A DNA stretch of 64,000 bases from Sulfitobacter indolifex (GTDB taxonomy: Bacteria > Pseudomonadota > Alphaproteobacteria > Rhodobacterales > Rhodobacteraceae): assembly GCF_022788655.1 (NCBI RefSeq), contig NZ_CP084951.1:620001-684000 (forward strand), in the 5' to 3' direction. Shown one piece after another: positions 25,453-34,164 of this stretch (positions within the stretch are counted from its first letter, which is position 1; every line of letters starts with the position of its first letter). The position numbers and the translations under genes were made by a program. Under the pieces are notes generated by a model. The model had not been told where the DNA came from. It saw nothing but the letters and a program-made list of their open reading frames with translations, and did no database searches.

Positions 25453-26337
25453 TTGGCCCGAGACAATGAACTTAGCAATTACCTGATCGCCCCCGATCCG
25501 AGTGCTGTTCGACTGACCCGCAATGTCTCTGGCGTGGATCACACCGGGGCGGAGGTGGCGATCAATGTGGTCGAAGAGCGCCCGCTGACGATATTCCTTA
25601 ACCGGCAAGAGATCGTGACCGCGATGACGATTGGCGACTATCCAGCCTATCTGGCGCTCGGTTTTCTGCGCAATCAGGGGATGCTGCGCCCGGACGAAGA
25701 GATCACCGGCGTCGACTATGACGAAGAGCTTGAGACCGTCGTTGTCCGCACCAAACGCGCGACCGACTACGAAGACAAGATGCAGCGCAAGACCCGCACC
25801 AGCGGTTGTGCTGTGGGCACTGTCTTTGGTGATATGATGGAGGGGCTGGCGGATGTGCGCCTTCCTGATACGCCGGTGCGCACCTCGGACCTCTATGCGC
25901 TGGCGGCCAAGATCAACCGCACGCCGAGCCTTTATCTTGAGGCTGGAGCGATCCATGGCACGGTGCTCTGCCAAGGCGACCGGCCACTCGTTTATATGGA
26001 AGACGTAGGCCGCCACAATGCGGTCGACAAAATCGCCGGTTGGATGCTCTCTGAAGGCGTGGGGGCCGAGGATAAGGTGCTCTATACCACTGGGCGGCTG
26101 ACGTCTGAAATGGTGATCAAGACGGCGATGATGGGCATTCCGGTGCTGGCGTCACGCTCGGGCTTCACCGCTTGGGGGGTGGAGATTGCGCAGCAGGTCA
26201 ATCTCACACTCATCGGACGGATGCGCGGGCAGCGGTTCACCTGTTTGGCAGGAGAAAGCCGGTTGATCCGCGACGCAGACCCCGCCAGCGTGGCCGACGA
26301 GCCGCGTAAAAGTGGCCGCAAGGGCGCGAAGGAATAA
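25453..26337 (+). CDS. fdhD: formate dehydrogenase accessory sulfurtransferase FdhD
   Basis: 294 residues. FdhD carries sulfur from a cysteine desulfurase to the molybdenum cofactor of formate dehydrogenases. Family features are VEERPLTIFLNRQEIVTAMTIGDYPAYLALGF in two parts, the cysteine loop RTSGCAVGT with Cys119, and MEDVGRHNAVDKIAGW and TTGRLTSEMVIK. The loop has one cysteine where some homologues have two. The start is TTG 25453 with AAGGGG seven bases upstream. A perfect -10 (TATAAT, 25412-25417) lies about 30 bases before. It heads the Moco cluster fdhD-mobA-mobB/moeA. Confidence 0.93.
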   Translation: MARDNELSNYLIAPDPSAVRLTRNVSGVDHTGAEVAINVVEERPLTIFLNRQEIVTAMTIGDYPAYLALGFLRNQGMLRPDEEITGVDYDEELETVVVRTKRATDYEDKMQRKTRTSGCAVGTVFGDMMEGLADVRLPDTPVRTSDLYALAAKINRTPSLYLEAGAIHGTVLCQGDRPLVYMEDVGRHNAVDKIAGWMLSEGVGAEDKVLYTTGRLTSEMVIKTAMMGIPVLASRSGFTAWGVEIAQQVNLTLIGRMRGQRFTCLAGESRLIRDADPASVADEPRKSGRKGAKE

Positions 26338-26341
26338 TAAT

Positions 26342-26944
26342 ATGAAACAACCACTTGGCGTCATTCTGGCGGGCGGGCAGGCGACCCGTATGGGCGGTGG
26401 CGACAAGGGGCTGCTGCCGCTGGGGCAGGGCACTTTGCTGTCGTCGGTGATTGACCGGCTTGAGCCGCAGGTCGCTGGGCTCGCGCTTAATGCCAATGGC
26501 GATGCGGCGCGTTTTTCTGATCTGGGTCTGCCGGTGCTGGCTGACAGTATTGAGGGTTTCGCCGGACCGCTCGCGGGCGTGCTCGCCGGGTTGGATTGGG
26601 CGGCGGAGCAGGGGGCGGAGACGATCGTCACCGCTGCTGCCGACACGCCTTTCTTTCCCTGCGATTTGGTGCCGCGTCTCTTGCTCGCCGCCGATGGCAT
26701 GACCCACCCGCTCGCTTTGGCGGCAACCTCAGACGCCAAACGCGGCAGCGCCCGGCATCCGACCTTCGGCCTCTGGCCAGTGGCCCTGCGCGATGATCTG
26801 CGCGCGGCTCTGCAGGGCGGGCTGCGCAAGGTGGTGCTTTGGACGCAGGCGCATGACGGGCGCGAGGCGATGTTCCCGGAGGAGGCGGCGTTCTTCAACG
26901 TGAACACGCCCGAGGATTTGGCGAAAGCAGAGGCGATGGCATGA
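26342..26944 (+). CDS. mobA: molybdenum cofactor guanylyltransferase
   Basis: 200 residues. MobA attaches GMP to molybdopterin-bound molybdenum to form the guanine dinucleotide cofactor used by DMSO-reductase-type enzymes such as formate dehydrogenase. The GTP-binding N-terminus LAGGQATRMGGGDKGLLPLG is intact, and the GFAGPLAGVLAGLDWA and TAAADTPFFPCDLVPRLL segments match the family. ATG 26342 is four bases after the fdhD stop. Its TGA overlaps the next ATG (ATGA). Confidence 0.93.
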   Translation: MKQPLGVILAGGQATRMGGGDKGLLPLGQGTLLSSVIDRLEPQVAGLALNANGDAARFSDLGLPVLADSIEGFAGPLAGVLAGLDWAAEQGAETIVTAAADTPFFPCDLVPRLLLAADGMTHPLALAATSDAKRGSARHPTFGLWPVALRDDLRAALQGGLRKVVLWTQAHDGREAMFPEEAAFFNVNTPEDLAKAEAMA

Positions 26945-28704
26945 GAGTTTACGGTGTCGTCGGCTGGAAGAACGCGGGCAAGACGGGATTGATGGAACGG
27001 CTCGTGGCCGAAATCACGGGCCGTGGTTTCACCGTCTCCACAGTCAAACATGCCCATCACACCTTCGACGTTGACCACCCCGGCAAAGACAGCCACCGTC
27101 ACCGCGTTGCTGGCGCACGTGAAGTGTTGCTGGCCTCGGGCGCGCGTTTTGCTCTGATGCACGAGTTGCGCGGCGCAGAGGAGCCACCTCTGGAGGCTCA
27201 GCTTGCGCGGCTCTCGCCCGTCGATCTGGTGCTGATCGAAGGCTACAAACGCGACAGCCACCCCAAAGTCGAAGCGCATCGGGCGGAAACCGGAAACGCT
27301 CTGATCGCGCCGGATGACCCGACTGTGCGCGCCGTCGCGAGTGATGTGGCGCTGCAGCTGGATCGGCCTGTGTTCGATCTGAATGACACCAAGGCGATTG
27401 CCGATTTCATCCTGCGCGAAGTGGGTCTGATCGCGGCCCCTTCGAAGCCCGACACCGCCTCGCCGCCACCGCTGCGCAACGATTGTTTTGCCCTCCCACC
27501 CGGCGTGCATTGGACCCCGGTGAACGACGCGCTGGACCTGTTGAAAAATCGCCTCCACCCGGTGACGGGGGCGGAAATCCTTCCCGCTGCCAATGCCGGT
27601 GGGCGCATCTTGGCGCAAGACGTCACCGCCATCCGCGCCAACCCGCCGTTGCCCAATACGGCAGTCGATGGCTATGGCTTTGCCGGGGCGCGCGGCGAGG
27701 GGCTGCATGAAATGCCGCTTATGTCGGGGCGTGCGGCGGCAGGAGATCGTCCGGGGGCCGTGCCCACGGGGCAGGCGATCCGCGTGCTGACCGGGGCTGC
27801 ACTGCCCAAAGGGGTCGACACCGTAATCTTGCAAGAGGATGTCACTGCCGAGGGCGGCATGCTGCGGTTCAACGGGCCGGTGAGGCAGGGCGCAAATACC
27901 CGCAAAGCCGGGGAAGACGTGCAGGCGGGCGATATGATCCTCGCGGCAGGTACGCGCGTTGGCCCGGCGGAGCTGGCGCTGTTGGCGGCGGCGGGCGTGG
28001 CGGAGGTGAGCCTGCGCAAGCGGTTGAAGGTGGGGGTGATCTCCACCGGCGACGAGTTGGTCGAGATGGGCGAGACGGCCCGCGATGGGCAGATTTACGA
28101 CGCCAATCGCCCCATGTTGCTGCAACTCGCGGCGGACTTCGGCCATGAGGCGGTTGATCTAGGCCGTGTGGCCGATGACCGCGCGGCGCTGCGCGCAAGG
28201 CTCGACGCGGCGGCAGAGCAGGTGGATGTGATCCTCACCAGTGGCGGCGCGTCGGCGGGGGACGAAGATCACGTTTCGGCCCTGCTGGCCGAGGCGGGGG
28301 CGATGCAGCTGTGGCGAATTGCGGTGAAGCCGGGGCGGCCTTTAGCGCTCGGATTGTGGCAGGGGGTGCCGGTCTTTGGCCTGCCGGGCAACCCGGTGGC
28401 GGCAATGGTTTGTTCGCTGATCTTTGCACGCCCTGCGATGGCTTTGCTCGCCGGGCGCGGCTGGCAGGAACCTCAGGGTTTTGATGTGCCCGCGGCGTTC
28501 GACAAACGCAAAAAGGCCGGGCGGCGTGAATACCTGCGCGCGCGGATGCGCGATGGCCGGGCGGAGGTTTTTGCCTCAGAAGGATCGGGCCGCATCAGCG
28601 GGCTAAGCTGGGCCGAAGGGCTGGTCGAATTGGACGAAGCCGCCCGCGATATCAAGCCGGGCGACACCGTGCGGTTTATCCCTTACGGCAGTTTTACCAG
28701 CTAA
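26941..28704 (+). CDS. MobB-MoeA fusion protein (Moco guanine dinucleotide adaptor and molybdopterin molybdenumtransferase)
   Basis: 587 residues with two usually separate activities. Residues 1-165 are MobB-like, with the P-loop GWKNAGKT (8-15), VKHAHHTFDVDHPGKDSHRH and VDLVLIEGYKRDSHPKVE. After a Pro/Ser linker (APSKPDTASPPP), residues about 185-587 are MoeA, which inserts molybdate into adenylylated molybdopterin: PNTAVDGYGFAG, RVLTGAALPKGVDTVILQED, VGVISTGDELVEMG, DVILTSGGASAGDEDHV and VFGLPGNPVAAMV. The frame runs without interruption, so this is a real fusion rather than read-through. It completes the fdhD-mobA cluster and should be made in step with MobA. Confidence 0.92.
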   Translation: MRVYGVVGWKNAGKTGLMERLVAEITGRGFTVSTVKHAHHTFDVDHPGKDSHRHRVAGAREVLLASGARFALMHELRGAEEPPLEAQLARLSPVDLVLIEGYKRDSHPKVEAHRAETGNALIAPDDPTVRAVASDVALQLDRPVFDLNDTKAIADFILREVGLIAAPSKPDTASPPPLRNDCFALPPGVHWTPVNDALDLLKNRLHPVTGAEILPAANAGGRILAQDVTAIRANPPLPNTAVDGYGFAGARGEGLHEMPLMSGRAAAGDRPGAVPTGQAIRVLTGAALPKGVDTVILQEDVTAEGGMLRFNGPVRQGANTRKAGEDVQAGDMILAAGTRVGPAELALLAAAGVAEVSLRKRLKVGVISTGDELVEMGETARDGQIYDANRPMLLQLAADFGHEAVDLGRVADDRAALRARLDAAAEQVDVILTSGGASAGDEDHVSALLAEAGAMQLWRIAVKPGRPLALGLWQGVPVFGLPGNPVAAMVCSLIFARPAMALLAGRGWQEPQGFDVPAAFDKRKKAGRREYLRARMRDGRAEVFASEGSGRISGLSWAEGLVELDEAARDIKPGDTVRFIPYGSFTS

Positions 28705-28713
28705 GGCCGCGCC

Positions 28714-29781
28714 TCAATCGAACGTCCCCGCACATCGGCCCAGCAACATGAAGGCACGGGCGGTGCGGGTGTCGGCGAGTGACGAGATTTCCTCATCCGT
28801 TGCCTGCTTTTCGAACTCCGCAAAGGTTCGGTCAAACCGCCGCAGGAAGTGATGCGCCGCATCGCGGAAGATCGGGTCTTGTCGCATCCGCGCATTGGCG
28901 AGCGCCAAGGATGATCGATCCCGGATGCCGCCCAAAGGCGCGATCGTGCGGCCCCGCGCACCGTTTGCGAACTGACGCCAAACCTCGGGGCGGGCTCGGT
29001 CGGGGCGCAGGTCGTCCATGTAAATGCCGTCTTGGCTCAGCAGGGTCAGCACATCCTGCGCGGCCTGCACCAGCTGCGCGGCGGAGCGGTCTTTTAGCGC
29101 GCGGCGCAGCGCGTTGAACCCGGCCTGATCTTCCGCCGTTTCGGGGAAATTCAGCGCACGGGTGAAATCCTCGGCAGAGAGTGGCTGCGCACTGTCACTC
29201 GCTTGCGTGCCAAGCGCCAGCGTGGGTTGGTCTTCGGCGGCGGGTGGCGTCGGCGCGGCGGCAGGGGTGACCGGGCGCGAAGGCCCGTCGCGACCCTGAA
29301 GCCCGGCCAGCGCGATCTCGGTCTTGCGCGCACTGGCGGCGAGTTCATCCAGCTTGCGCGCAATGCTGTTTTCGCCCGCAGGTTTGTTGCCCTGCTGTTG
29401 CGAGAGATAGGAATGTCGGATCGCGTCGATCGCGGCTTGAAGACGTTGGCTTTCCTCACGCATGACTCGTCCGGCGCGGGCGGCGGTGGCCCCGACCCAG
29501 ATCATTGCGACCGGCATAATCACCACCAGAAGGATCAACAGCCCGCGCAGCCCACCGTCATTGGCACCTTCCGGCACCTCGGCGGCGATGAAGGTGAAAT
29601 AGCCCGCCGTGCCAAGCAGCCAAAGCGCTGAGAGCGCACCCGCGATGATTTCAATCTCGGTGATGCTGCTGCCTTTGGATCGGTCATAGAGACCGATCGG
29701 TGCGGGCCGTGCGGCACCTTCCCCGCTGCGCGGGGCGCGGGGGGGATGATGACCGGATGCGGAAGTGTCGGGGTCTGCCAT
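28714..29781 (-). CDS. membrane protein with long cytoplasmic tail, unknown function
   Basis: About 355 residues. The first 40 are polar and Pro-rich, and two transmembrane helices follow at roughly 42-66 and 78-99 (ALSALWLLGTAGYFTFIA and GLLILLVVIMPVAMIWVGATAA). A coiled-coil-like stretch comes next (RVMREESQRLQAAIDAIRHS), then a low-complexity Ala/Pro/Thr linker and a helical C-terminal domain. I recognise no characterised family. I use ATG 29781, which has GGGAAGG upstream, rather than TTG 29799. greA ends just before it on the same strand. Confidence 0.7.
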   Translation of the reverse strand: MADPDTSASGHHPPRAPRSGEGAARPAPIGLYDRSKGSSITEIEIIAGALSALWLLGTAGYFTFIAAEVPEGANDGGLRGLLILLVVIMPVAMIWVGATAARAGRVMREESQRLQAAIDAIRHSYLSQQQGNKPAGENSIARKLDELAASARKTEIALAGLQGRDGPSRPVTPAAAPTPPAAEDQPTLALGTQASDSAQPLSAEDFTRALNFPETAEDQAGFNALRRALKDRSAAQLVQAAQDVLTLLSQDGIYMDDLRPDRARPEVWRQFANGARGRTIAPLGGIRDRSSLALANARMRQDPIFRDAAHHFLRRFDRTFAEFEKQATDEEISSLADTRTARAFMLLGRCAGTFD

Positions 29782-29795
29782 GTCAGCCTTCCCGT

Positions 29796-30266
29796 TCAAG
29801 CGTAGACGATCTTGAGAACCTCATAGGACTTCTGCCCCCCGGGGGTGCGCACCTCAACGGAATCACCTTCGTCTTTGCCAATCAGCGCACGGGCAATGGG
29901 CGACTTGATGTTCAAAAGACCCTTTTCGATGTTGGCCTCATATTCGCCAACGATCTGATAGGTCTTCTCTTCTTCGGTGTCTTCATCGACCAGCGTCACC
30001 GTAGCGCCGAACTTGATCGAGCCCGATAGTTTCTTGGGGTCAATCACATCCGCGAGCGAGATCACGCCCTCAAGTTCTTTGATGCGGCCTTCGATGAACG
30101 ACTGCTTTTCCTTGGCGGAATGATACTCGGCATTTTCCGACAGGTCACCATGTTCGCGCGCTTCGGCGATAGCCTTGATGATGGCGGGCCGTTCAACCGA
30201 TTTCAGGTGCTTAAGTTCGACTTCGAGCGCGGTGTGACCGTCGCGGGTCATCGGGATCTTTTCCAT
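29796..30266 (-). CDS. greA: transcription elongation factor GreA
   Basis: 156 residues. GreA enters the RNA polymerase secondary channel and stimulates cleavage of backtracked transcripts. The N-terminal coiled coil carries the acidic tip [16 protein letters not shown], and the C-terminal FKBP-like domain includes [26 protein letters not shown] 30266 ([15 protein letters not shown]) is the family start. A GC-rich hairpin lies in the leader 23 bases upstream. Confidence 0.95.
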   Translation of the reverse strand: MEKIPMTRDGHTALEVELKHLKSVERPAIIKAIAEAREHGDLSENAEYHSAKEKQSFIEGRIKELEGVISLADVIDPKKLSGSIKFGATVTLVDEDTEEEKTYQIVGEYEANIEKGLLNIKSPIARALIGKDEGDSVEVRTPGGQKSYEVLKIVYA

Positions 30267-30288
30267 GGCGGTGTGCCTACATAATGAG

Positions 30289-30320
30289 GGCCGCACCCGG
30301 GTTTTCGCCGGGGGGCGGCC
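30289..30320 (-). promoter_or_regulatory. GC-rich hairpin in the greA leader
   Basis: GGCCGC-a-CCCGG (30289-30300) pairs with CCGGG and GCGGCC (about 30308-30320) around a short TTTTCG loop. On the minus strand this stands 23 bases before the greA start codon, in the probable 5' leader. There is no T run, so an ordinary terminator is unlikely. In E. coli the greA leader also produces a structured RNA (GraL), so a regulated leader is possible here; homology is not claimed. Confidence 0.35.
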
Positions 30321-30594
30321 AATTGCGTGTTAACTTGGCAGTTACCTGACCCAAACTGCCCCCCAATTGCAAGGGCCTAACGCCCCTGAGATCGGCGGTT
30401 GGATGCCGTCAATCCTGTCCCAACCGTGCAATAGCAATACTGCTGCAGGTATGGTGAAACGACGGCTGATTGCACTATCTGATGGGGAACAAACCGGCGG
30501 CCTGATGGGCCGTGCGCCATGTTATGTCGCTGGGGCCATGTTTTGCGCAATAAACGCAGGGTCGCGATTGCAATGCGTGCGGCGGTGGTTTAGC

Positions 30595-30613
30595 CAAATT
30601 CAAACCGAATTTG
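30595..30613. repeat. inverted repeat CAAATTC-N5-GAATTTG before the ETF-QO gene
   Basis: Perfect 7-base arms at 30595-30601 and 30607-30613, nineteen bases before the ETF-QO start codon. The symmetry and AT content would suit a repressor operator; it could equally fold in the mRNA just ahead of the ribosome binding site. Confidence 0.4.
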
Positions 30614-30632
30614 CCGTGAGGGAGCACCAAGA

Positions 30633-32285
30633 ATGGCCGAGATTGAACGCGAAGCGATGGAATATGACGTTGTGATCGTTGGCGCCGGGCCTGCGGGCCT
30701 GTCGGCTGCGATCCGGCTTAAGCAGTTGGACGCCGATTGCAATGTCGTGGTGCTTGAGAAGGGCTCAGAAGTGGGTGCGCATATCCTGTCGGGCGCGGTG
30801 CTTGATCCTTGCGGGTTGGATGCGCTGATCCCCGATTGGAAGGAAAAAGGCGCGCCGATCAATGTGCCTGTTAAAGAAGACAACTTCTATCTGCTGGGCG
30901 AGGCGGGCAAGCTGCGCATCCCCGAATTCCCGATGCCACCGCTGATGAAAAACCACGGCAATTACATCGTCTCCATGGGCAATGTCTGCCGCTGGATGGC
31001 CGAACAGGCCGAAGAACTGGGCGTCGAAGTCTTCCCCGGCATGGCTTGCTCTGAACTGGTGTTCGGCGAGAACGGCGAAGTCAAAGGCGTTGTCGCCGGT
31101 GAGATGGGACGTCAGGCCGACGGCACGCCGGGCCCAAGCTATGAGCCGGGCATGGAGCTTCATGGTAAGTATGTCTTCCTCTCCGAAGGTGTGCGCGGCA
31201 GCCTGAGCAAACAGGTGATCGCGAAATACGGGTTGGACGAAGGCAAAGAGCCGCAGAAATACGGCCTTGGCATGAAAGAAATCTGGGAGATTGATCCCGC
31301 CAAGCATCGCGAAGGCACCGTCACCCACACGATGGGCTGGCCGCTAAACAGCAACGCAGGTGGCGGTTCATTCATCTATCACCTTGAAAATAATCAGGTT
31401 TACGTCGGTTTCGTTGTCCACCTCGGCTACAAAAACCCGCATGTTTTCCCTTACATGGAATTTCAACGCTTCAAGCATCATCCGATGGTGGCCGAACTGC
31501 TCGAGGGTGGCAAACGCGTGGCATACGGCGCGCGGGCGATCACGGAAGGCGGCTATCAATCCATGCCCAAAATGGTGGCGCCGGGCGTCGCTTTGCTGGG
31601 CTGTTCGGTCGGTATGGTCAACGTGCCGCGCATCAAGGGCAACCACAACGCCATGCTGTCCGGCAAAGCCGCAGCCGAAGCCGCCTATGCGGCGATCCAA
31701 GCGGGCCGGGGCGGCGATGAGCTGACCGAATATGAAACCGATGTGCGCGACGGGCCGATTGCCGCAGACCTTAAGAAAGTGCGCAACGTCAAACCGCTGT
31801 GGTCAAAATACGGCCTGACCGCGTCGCTGGCGCTTGGTGGGTTCGACATGTGGACCAACACGCTCGGCTTTTCGTTGCTGGGCACGCTGAGCCACGGCAA
31901 ATCGGACGCCGAGGCGACCGAGCCTGCGGATAAGCACAAGAAAATCGACTACCCCAAACCCGATGGCAAGCTCAGCTTTGACCGTTTGACGAATGTGGCC
32001 TTCTCTTTCACCAACCACGAAGAAAGCCAGCCTGCGCACCTTAAGTTGAAAGACCCGAGCATTCCGGTCGAGGTGAACCTGCCGAAATACGCAGGCCCAT
32101 CGGCGCGCTACTGCCCGGCGGGTGTCTATGAGTTCGTCGAAGATGAGAAGACCGGGGAGACGCGGTTCCAGATCAACTTCCAGAACTGCGTGCATTGCAA
32201 GACCTGCGACATCAAAGACCCCACGCAGAACATCGTTTGGACCACGCCGCAGGGCGGGGACGGGCCGAACTACCCCAATATGTAA
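30633..32285 (+). CDS. electron transfer flavoprotein-ubiquinone oxidoreductase
   Basis: Membrane-associated iron-sulfur flavoprotein of 550 residues that passes electrons from ETF (fed by acyl-CoA and other dehydrogenases) to ubiquinone. The FAD site is at the N-terminus (VIVGAGPAGLSAAIRLKQ). The ubiquinone-binding half includes GGYQSMPKM and NVPRIKGNHNAMLSG. The 4Fe-4S cluster is held near the C-terminus by Cys residues in RYCPAGVYEF and NCVHCKTCDIKDPTQNI. GAGGGAG precedes the ATG. The gene ends at a strong terminator. The acyl-CoA dehydrogenase at 20 kb would be one upstream electron donor. Confidence 0.95.
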   Translation: MAEIEREAMEYDVVIVGAGPAGLSAAIRLKQLDADCNVVVLEKGSEVGAHILSGAVLDPCGLDALIPDWKEKGAPINVPVKEDNFYLLGEAGKLRIPEFPMPPLMKNHGNYIVSMGNVCRWMAEQAEELGVEVFPGMACSELVFGENGEVKGVVAGEMGRQADGTPGPSYEPGMELHGKYVFLSEGVRGSLSKQVIAKYGLDEGKEPQKYGLGMKEIWEIDPAKHREGTVTHTMGWPLNSNAGGGSFIYHLENNQVYVGFVVHLGYKNPHVFPYMEFQRFKHHPMVAELLEGGKRVAYGARAITEGGYQSMPKMVAPGVALLGCSVGMVNVPRIKGNHNAMLSGKAAAEAAYAAIQAGRGGDELTEYETDVRDGPIAADLKKVRNVKPLWSKYGLTASLALGGFDMWTNTLGFSLLGTLSHGKSDAEATEPADKHKKIDYPKPDGKLSFDRLTNVAFSFTNHEESQPAHLKLKDPSIPVEVNLPKYAGPSARYCPAGVYEFVEDEKTGETRFQINFQNCVHCKTCDIKDPTQNIVWTTPQGGDGPNYPNM

Positions 32286-32313
32286 ACGGTGATCGAAGTG
32301 GCACGTAGAAAAG

Positions 32314-32345
32314 GACCGGCACGCGAGGGCGTGTCGGTCTTTTCT
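32314..32345 (+). terminator. intrinsic terminator after the ETF-QO gene
   Basis: An 11-bp stem, GACCGGCACGC (32314-32324) with GCGTGTCGGTC (32329-32339), has one G-T wobble and a GAGG loop, followed by TTTTCTATTTCT. The upstream AAAAG adds an A/T extension to the stem. Confidence 0.85.
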
Positions 32346-32454
32346 ATTTCTCGGTCGGCGAAATCCTGTCGGCGGCGCGTCTCATCGGGGCCACGCCATT
32401 GCACCCGGGCACAGAGGTGATAGCCTGAGCGCAAAGCGATATGAGGCGGTTTGC

Positions 32455-34164
32455 ATGTTTCGGAATGTCCTAGGGTTCACCAGCGTCGCGGCGCTTTGCA
32501 TCGGCCTTTCTGCGCCCTTGATGGCGCAATCTATCGCGGGCCCCTATCTGGCCGGGCGCCATGCCGCGGTGAACAGCGACTATCCTGAGGCTGCGCGCTA
32601 TTACACCCAAGCGCTAGCCAATGATCCCAAAAACATCGAACTGATGGAAAGCGCCGTGCTGTCCTACCTGTCGCTGGGGCGGGTTGAGAAAGCGCTGCCA
32701 TTAGCGCGCAACATGATTACCTTGGGCACAAAAAGCCAAGTGGCTGAGATGGCCCTCGTGGCTGGCATGGCAAAGGAGGGCGATTACGACGCTCTTTTGG
32801 AGCGTGACACCTCGGCGATCGGCCCTTGGGTCGGTGGGCTGGTGCAGGCTTGGGCGCATATGGGCGCTGGCGATGTCACCGCCGCCATGGCCGCTTTCGA
32901 TAGCCTAAGTGAAGAAGCCGGGATGCAGGGTTTTGTGATGTATCACAAAGCCTTAGCACTCGCGAGTGTCGGCGATTTCGAAGGGGCCGAGGCGATCTTT
33001 GCCAGTGATGCGGCAGGGGCGGCGGGCCAGACCCGACGTGGGGTGATGGCGCATGCTGAAATCCTTGGCCAATTGGACCGCAGCGATGATGCGCTTGCTG
33101 TGCTCAAAGACGGTTTCGGCGATGACACCGATCCAGAGATCGCCCGTCTGATCGAAAACTTGCAACAAGACGCGCCCGCCCCTTTCAGTCATACGCCTGA
33201 CGCTCAAGCCGGGATGGCCGAGGTGTTTTTCACCTTCGCCGCCGTGCTGCGCAACGAGGCGGCGGGGGATTACTATGTGCTGCTTTATTCCCGCATCGCC
33301 CGCTACCTGCGCCCCGATCACATCGACGCGCTGCTGTTGACGGCAAGCCTGCTGGAAAACCTTGGTGAGCATGATCTGGCGATTGCCGAATATAAATCCC
33401 TGCCTCCCAATAGCCCCGCCTATCACGCCGCCGAATTGGGCCGTGCCGAAGCGCTGCGCCGCTCGGGCAAAACCGCGCAGGCCATCGAAGTGTTGGAGCA
33501 GCTCGCGCGGAGCCATGGTAGTCTTGCTGTCGTGCACTCAACGCTGGGCGATATGCTGCGGGCTGAGGAAGACTATGAGGCGGCCATCGCCTCTTACGAT
33601 CAAGCGCTCGATCTGACTGCCGAAACCGCTCGTGCCCGTTGGGTGCTGTTCTATGCCCGCGCCATCGCCAAGGAACGCAGCGGCGATTGGGAAGGTTCTG
33701 AGGCTGATTTCCGCGCGGCGCTTAAGTTGAACCCCGAGCAACCGCAGGTCTTGAACTATCTCGGCTATTCGCTGGTTGAGCAGCAGCGCAGCTTGGACGA
33801 GGCGCTTGATATGATCGAGCGCGCTGTCGCGGCCAGCCCCGACAGCGGTTATATCGTCGATTCGTTGGGTTGGGTGTTCTACCGGCTGGACCGTTACGGC
33901 GAGGCGGTGGAGCAGATGGAGCGCGCAGTGGAGTTGGAGCCTGTGGACCCGGTGGTGAATGATCACCTCGGAGATGTCTACTGGGCCGTGGGCCGCAAAC
34001 GCGAGGCCGAGTTCCAGTGGCGCCGGGCGCTGTCCTTCGTGGACCTGACCGATGCGGATTCCGAAGCCGACCCCGAACGGATGCGCCGTAAGTTGGAGGT
34101 TGGGCTTGATGCCGTGCTGTCCGAAGAGGGCGCGCCGCCCCTAAAGGTTGCTGCTGACGAATGA
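32455..34164 (+). CDS. periplasmic or membrane-associated TPR protein
   Basis: 569 residues with a signal peptide (MFRNVLGFTSVAALCIGLSAPLMA, cleavage after residue 24) and tandem tetratricopeptide repeats over most of the length. Good repeats start at DYPEAARYYTQALANDPKN (residue 42) and in the C-terminal part (EDYEAAIASYDQALDLTAE, EGSEADFRAALKLNPEQPQ, GEAVEQMERAVELEPVDP). TPR proteins of this kind scaffold envelope complexes; the partner is unknown. The stop overlaps the ispE start (ATGA), an arrangement often seen in Roseobacter-group genomes. Confidence 0.85.
   Translation: MFRNVLGFTSVAALCIGLSAPLMAQSIAGPYLAGRHAAVNSDYPEAARYYTQALANDPKNIELMESAVLSYLSLGRVEKALPLARNMITLGTKSQVAEMALVAGMAKEGDYDALLERDTSAIGPWVGGLVQAWAHMGAGDVTAAMAAFDSLSEEAGMQGFVMYHKALALASVGDFEGAEAIFASDAAGAAGQTRRGVMAHAEILGQLDRSDDALAVLKDGFGDDTDPEIARLIENLQQDAPAPFSHTPDAQAGMAEVFFTFAAVLRNEAAGDYYVLLYSRIARYLRPDHIDALLLTASLLENLGEHDLAIAEYKSLPPNSPAYHAAELGRAEALRRSGKTAQAIEVLEQLARSHGSLAVVHSTLGDMLRAEEDYEAAIASYDQALDLTAETARARWVLFYARAIAKERSGDWEGSEADFRAALKLNPEQPQVLNYLGYSLVEQQRSLDEALDMIERAVAASPDSGYIVDSLGWVFYRLDRYGEAVEQMERAVELEPVDPVVNDHLGDVYWAVGRKREAEFQWRRALSFVDLTDADSEADPERMRRKLEVGLDAVLSEEGAPPLKVAADE

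Larger units (their letters stand above)
30267..30632. other. divergent intergenic region between greA and the ETF-QO gene
   Basis: About 366 bases without a supported gene. It should hold the promoters of greA (minus) and of the ETF-QO gene (plus). Two structured elements stand out, a GC-rich hairpin next to greA (30289-30320) and an AT-rich inverted repeat next to the ETF-QO start (30595-30613). A frame from 30367 to 30675 runs into the ETF-QO start and lacks any family resemblance. I did not find a convincing -35/-10 pair. Confidence 0.55.

Noticed and set aside
30367..30675. 102-codon frame before the ETF-QO gene
   Set aside because: Runs out of frame into the certain ETF-QO start, no ribosome site, no recognisable domain.
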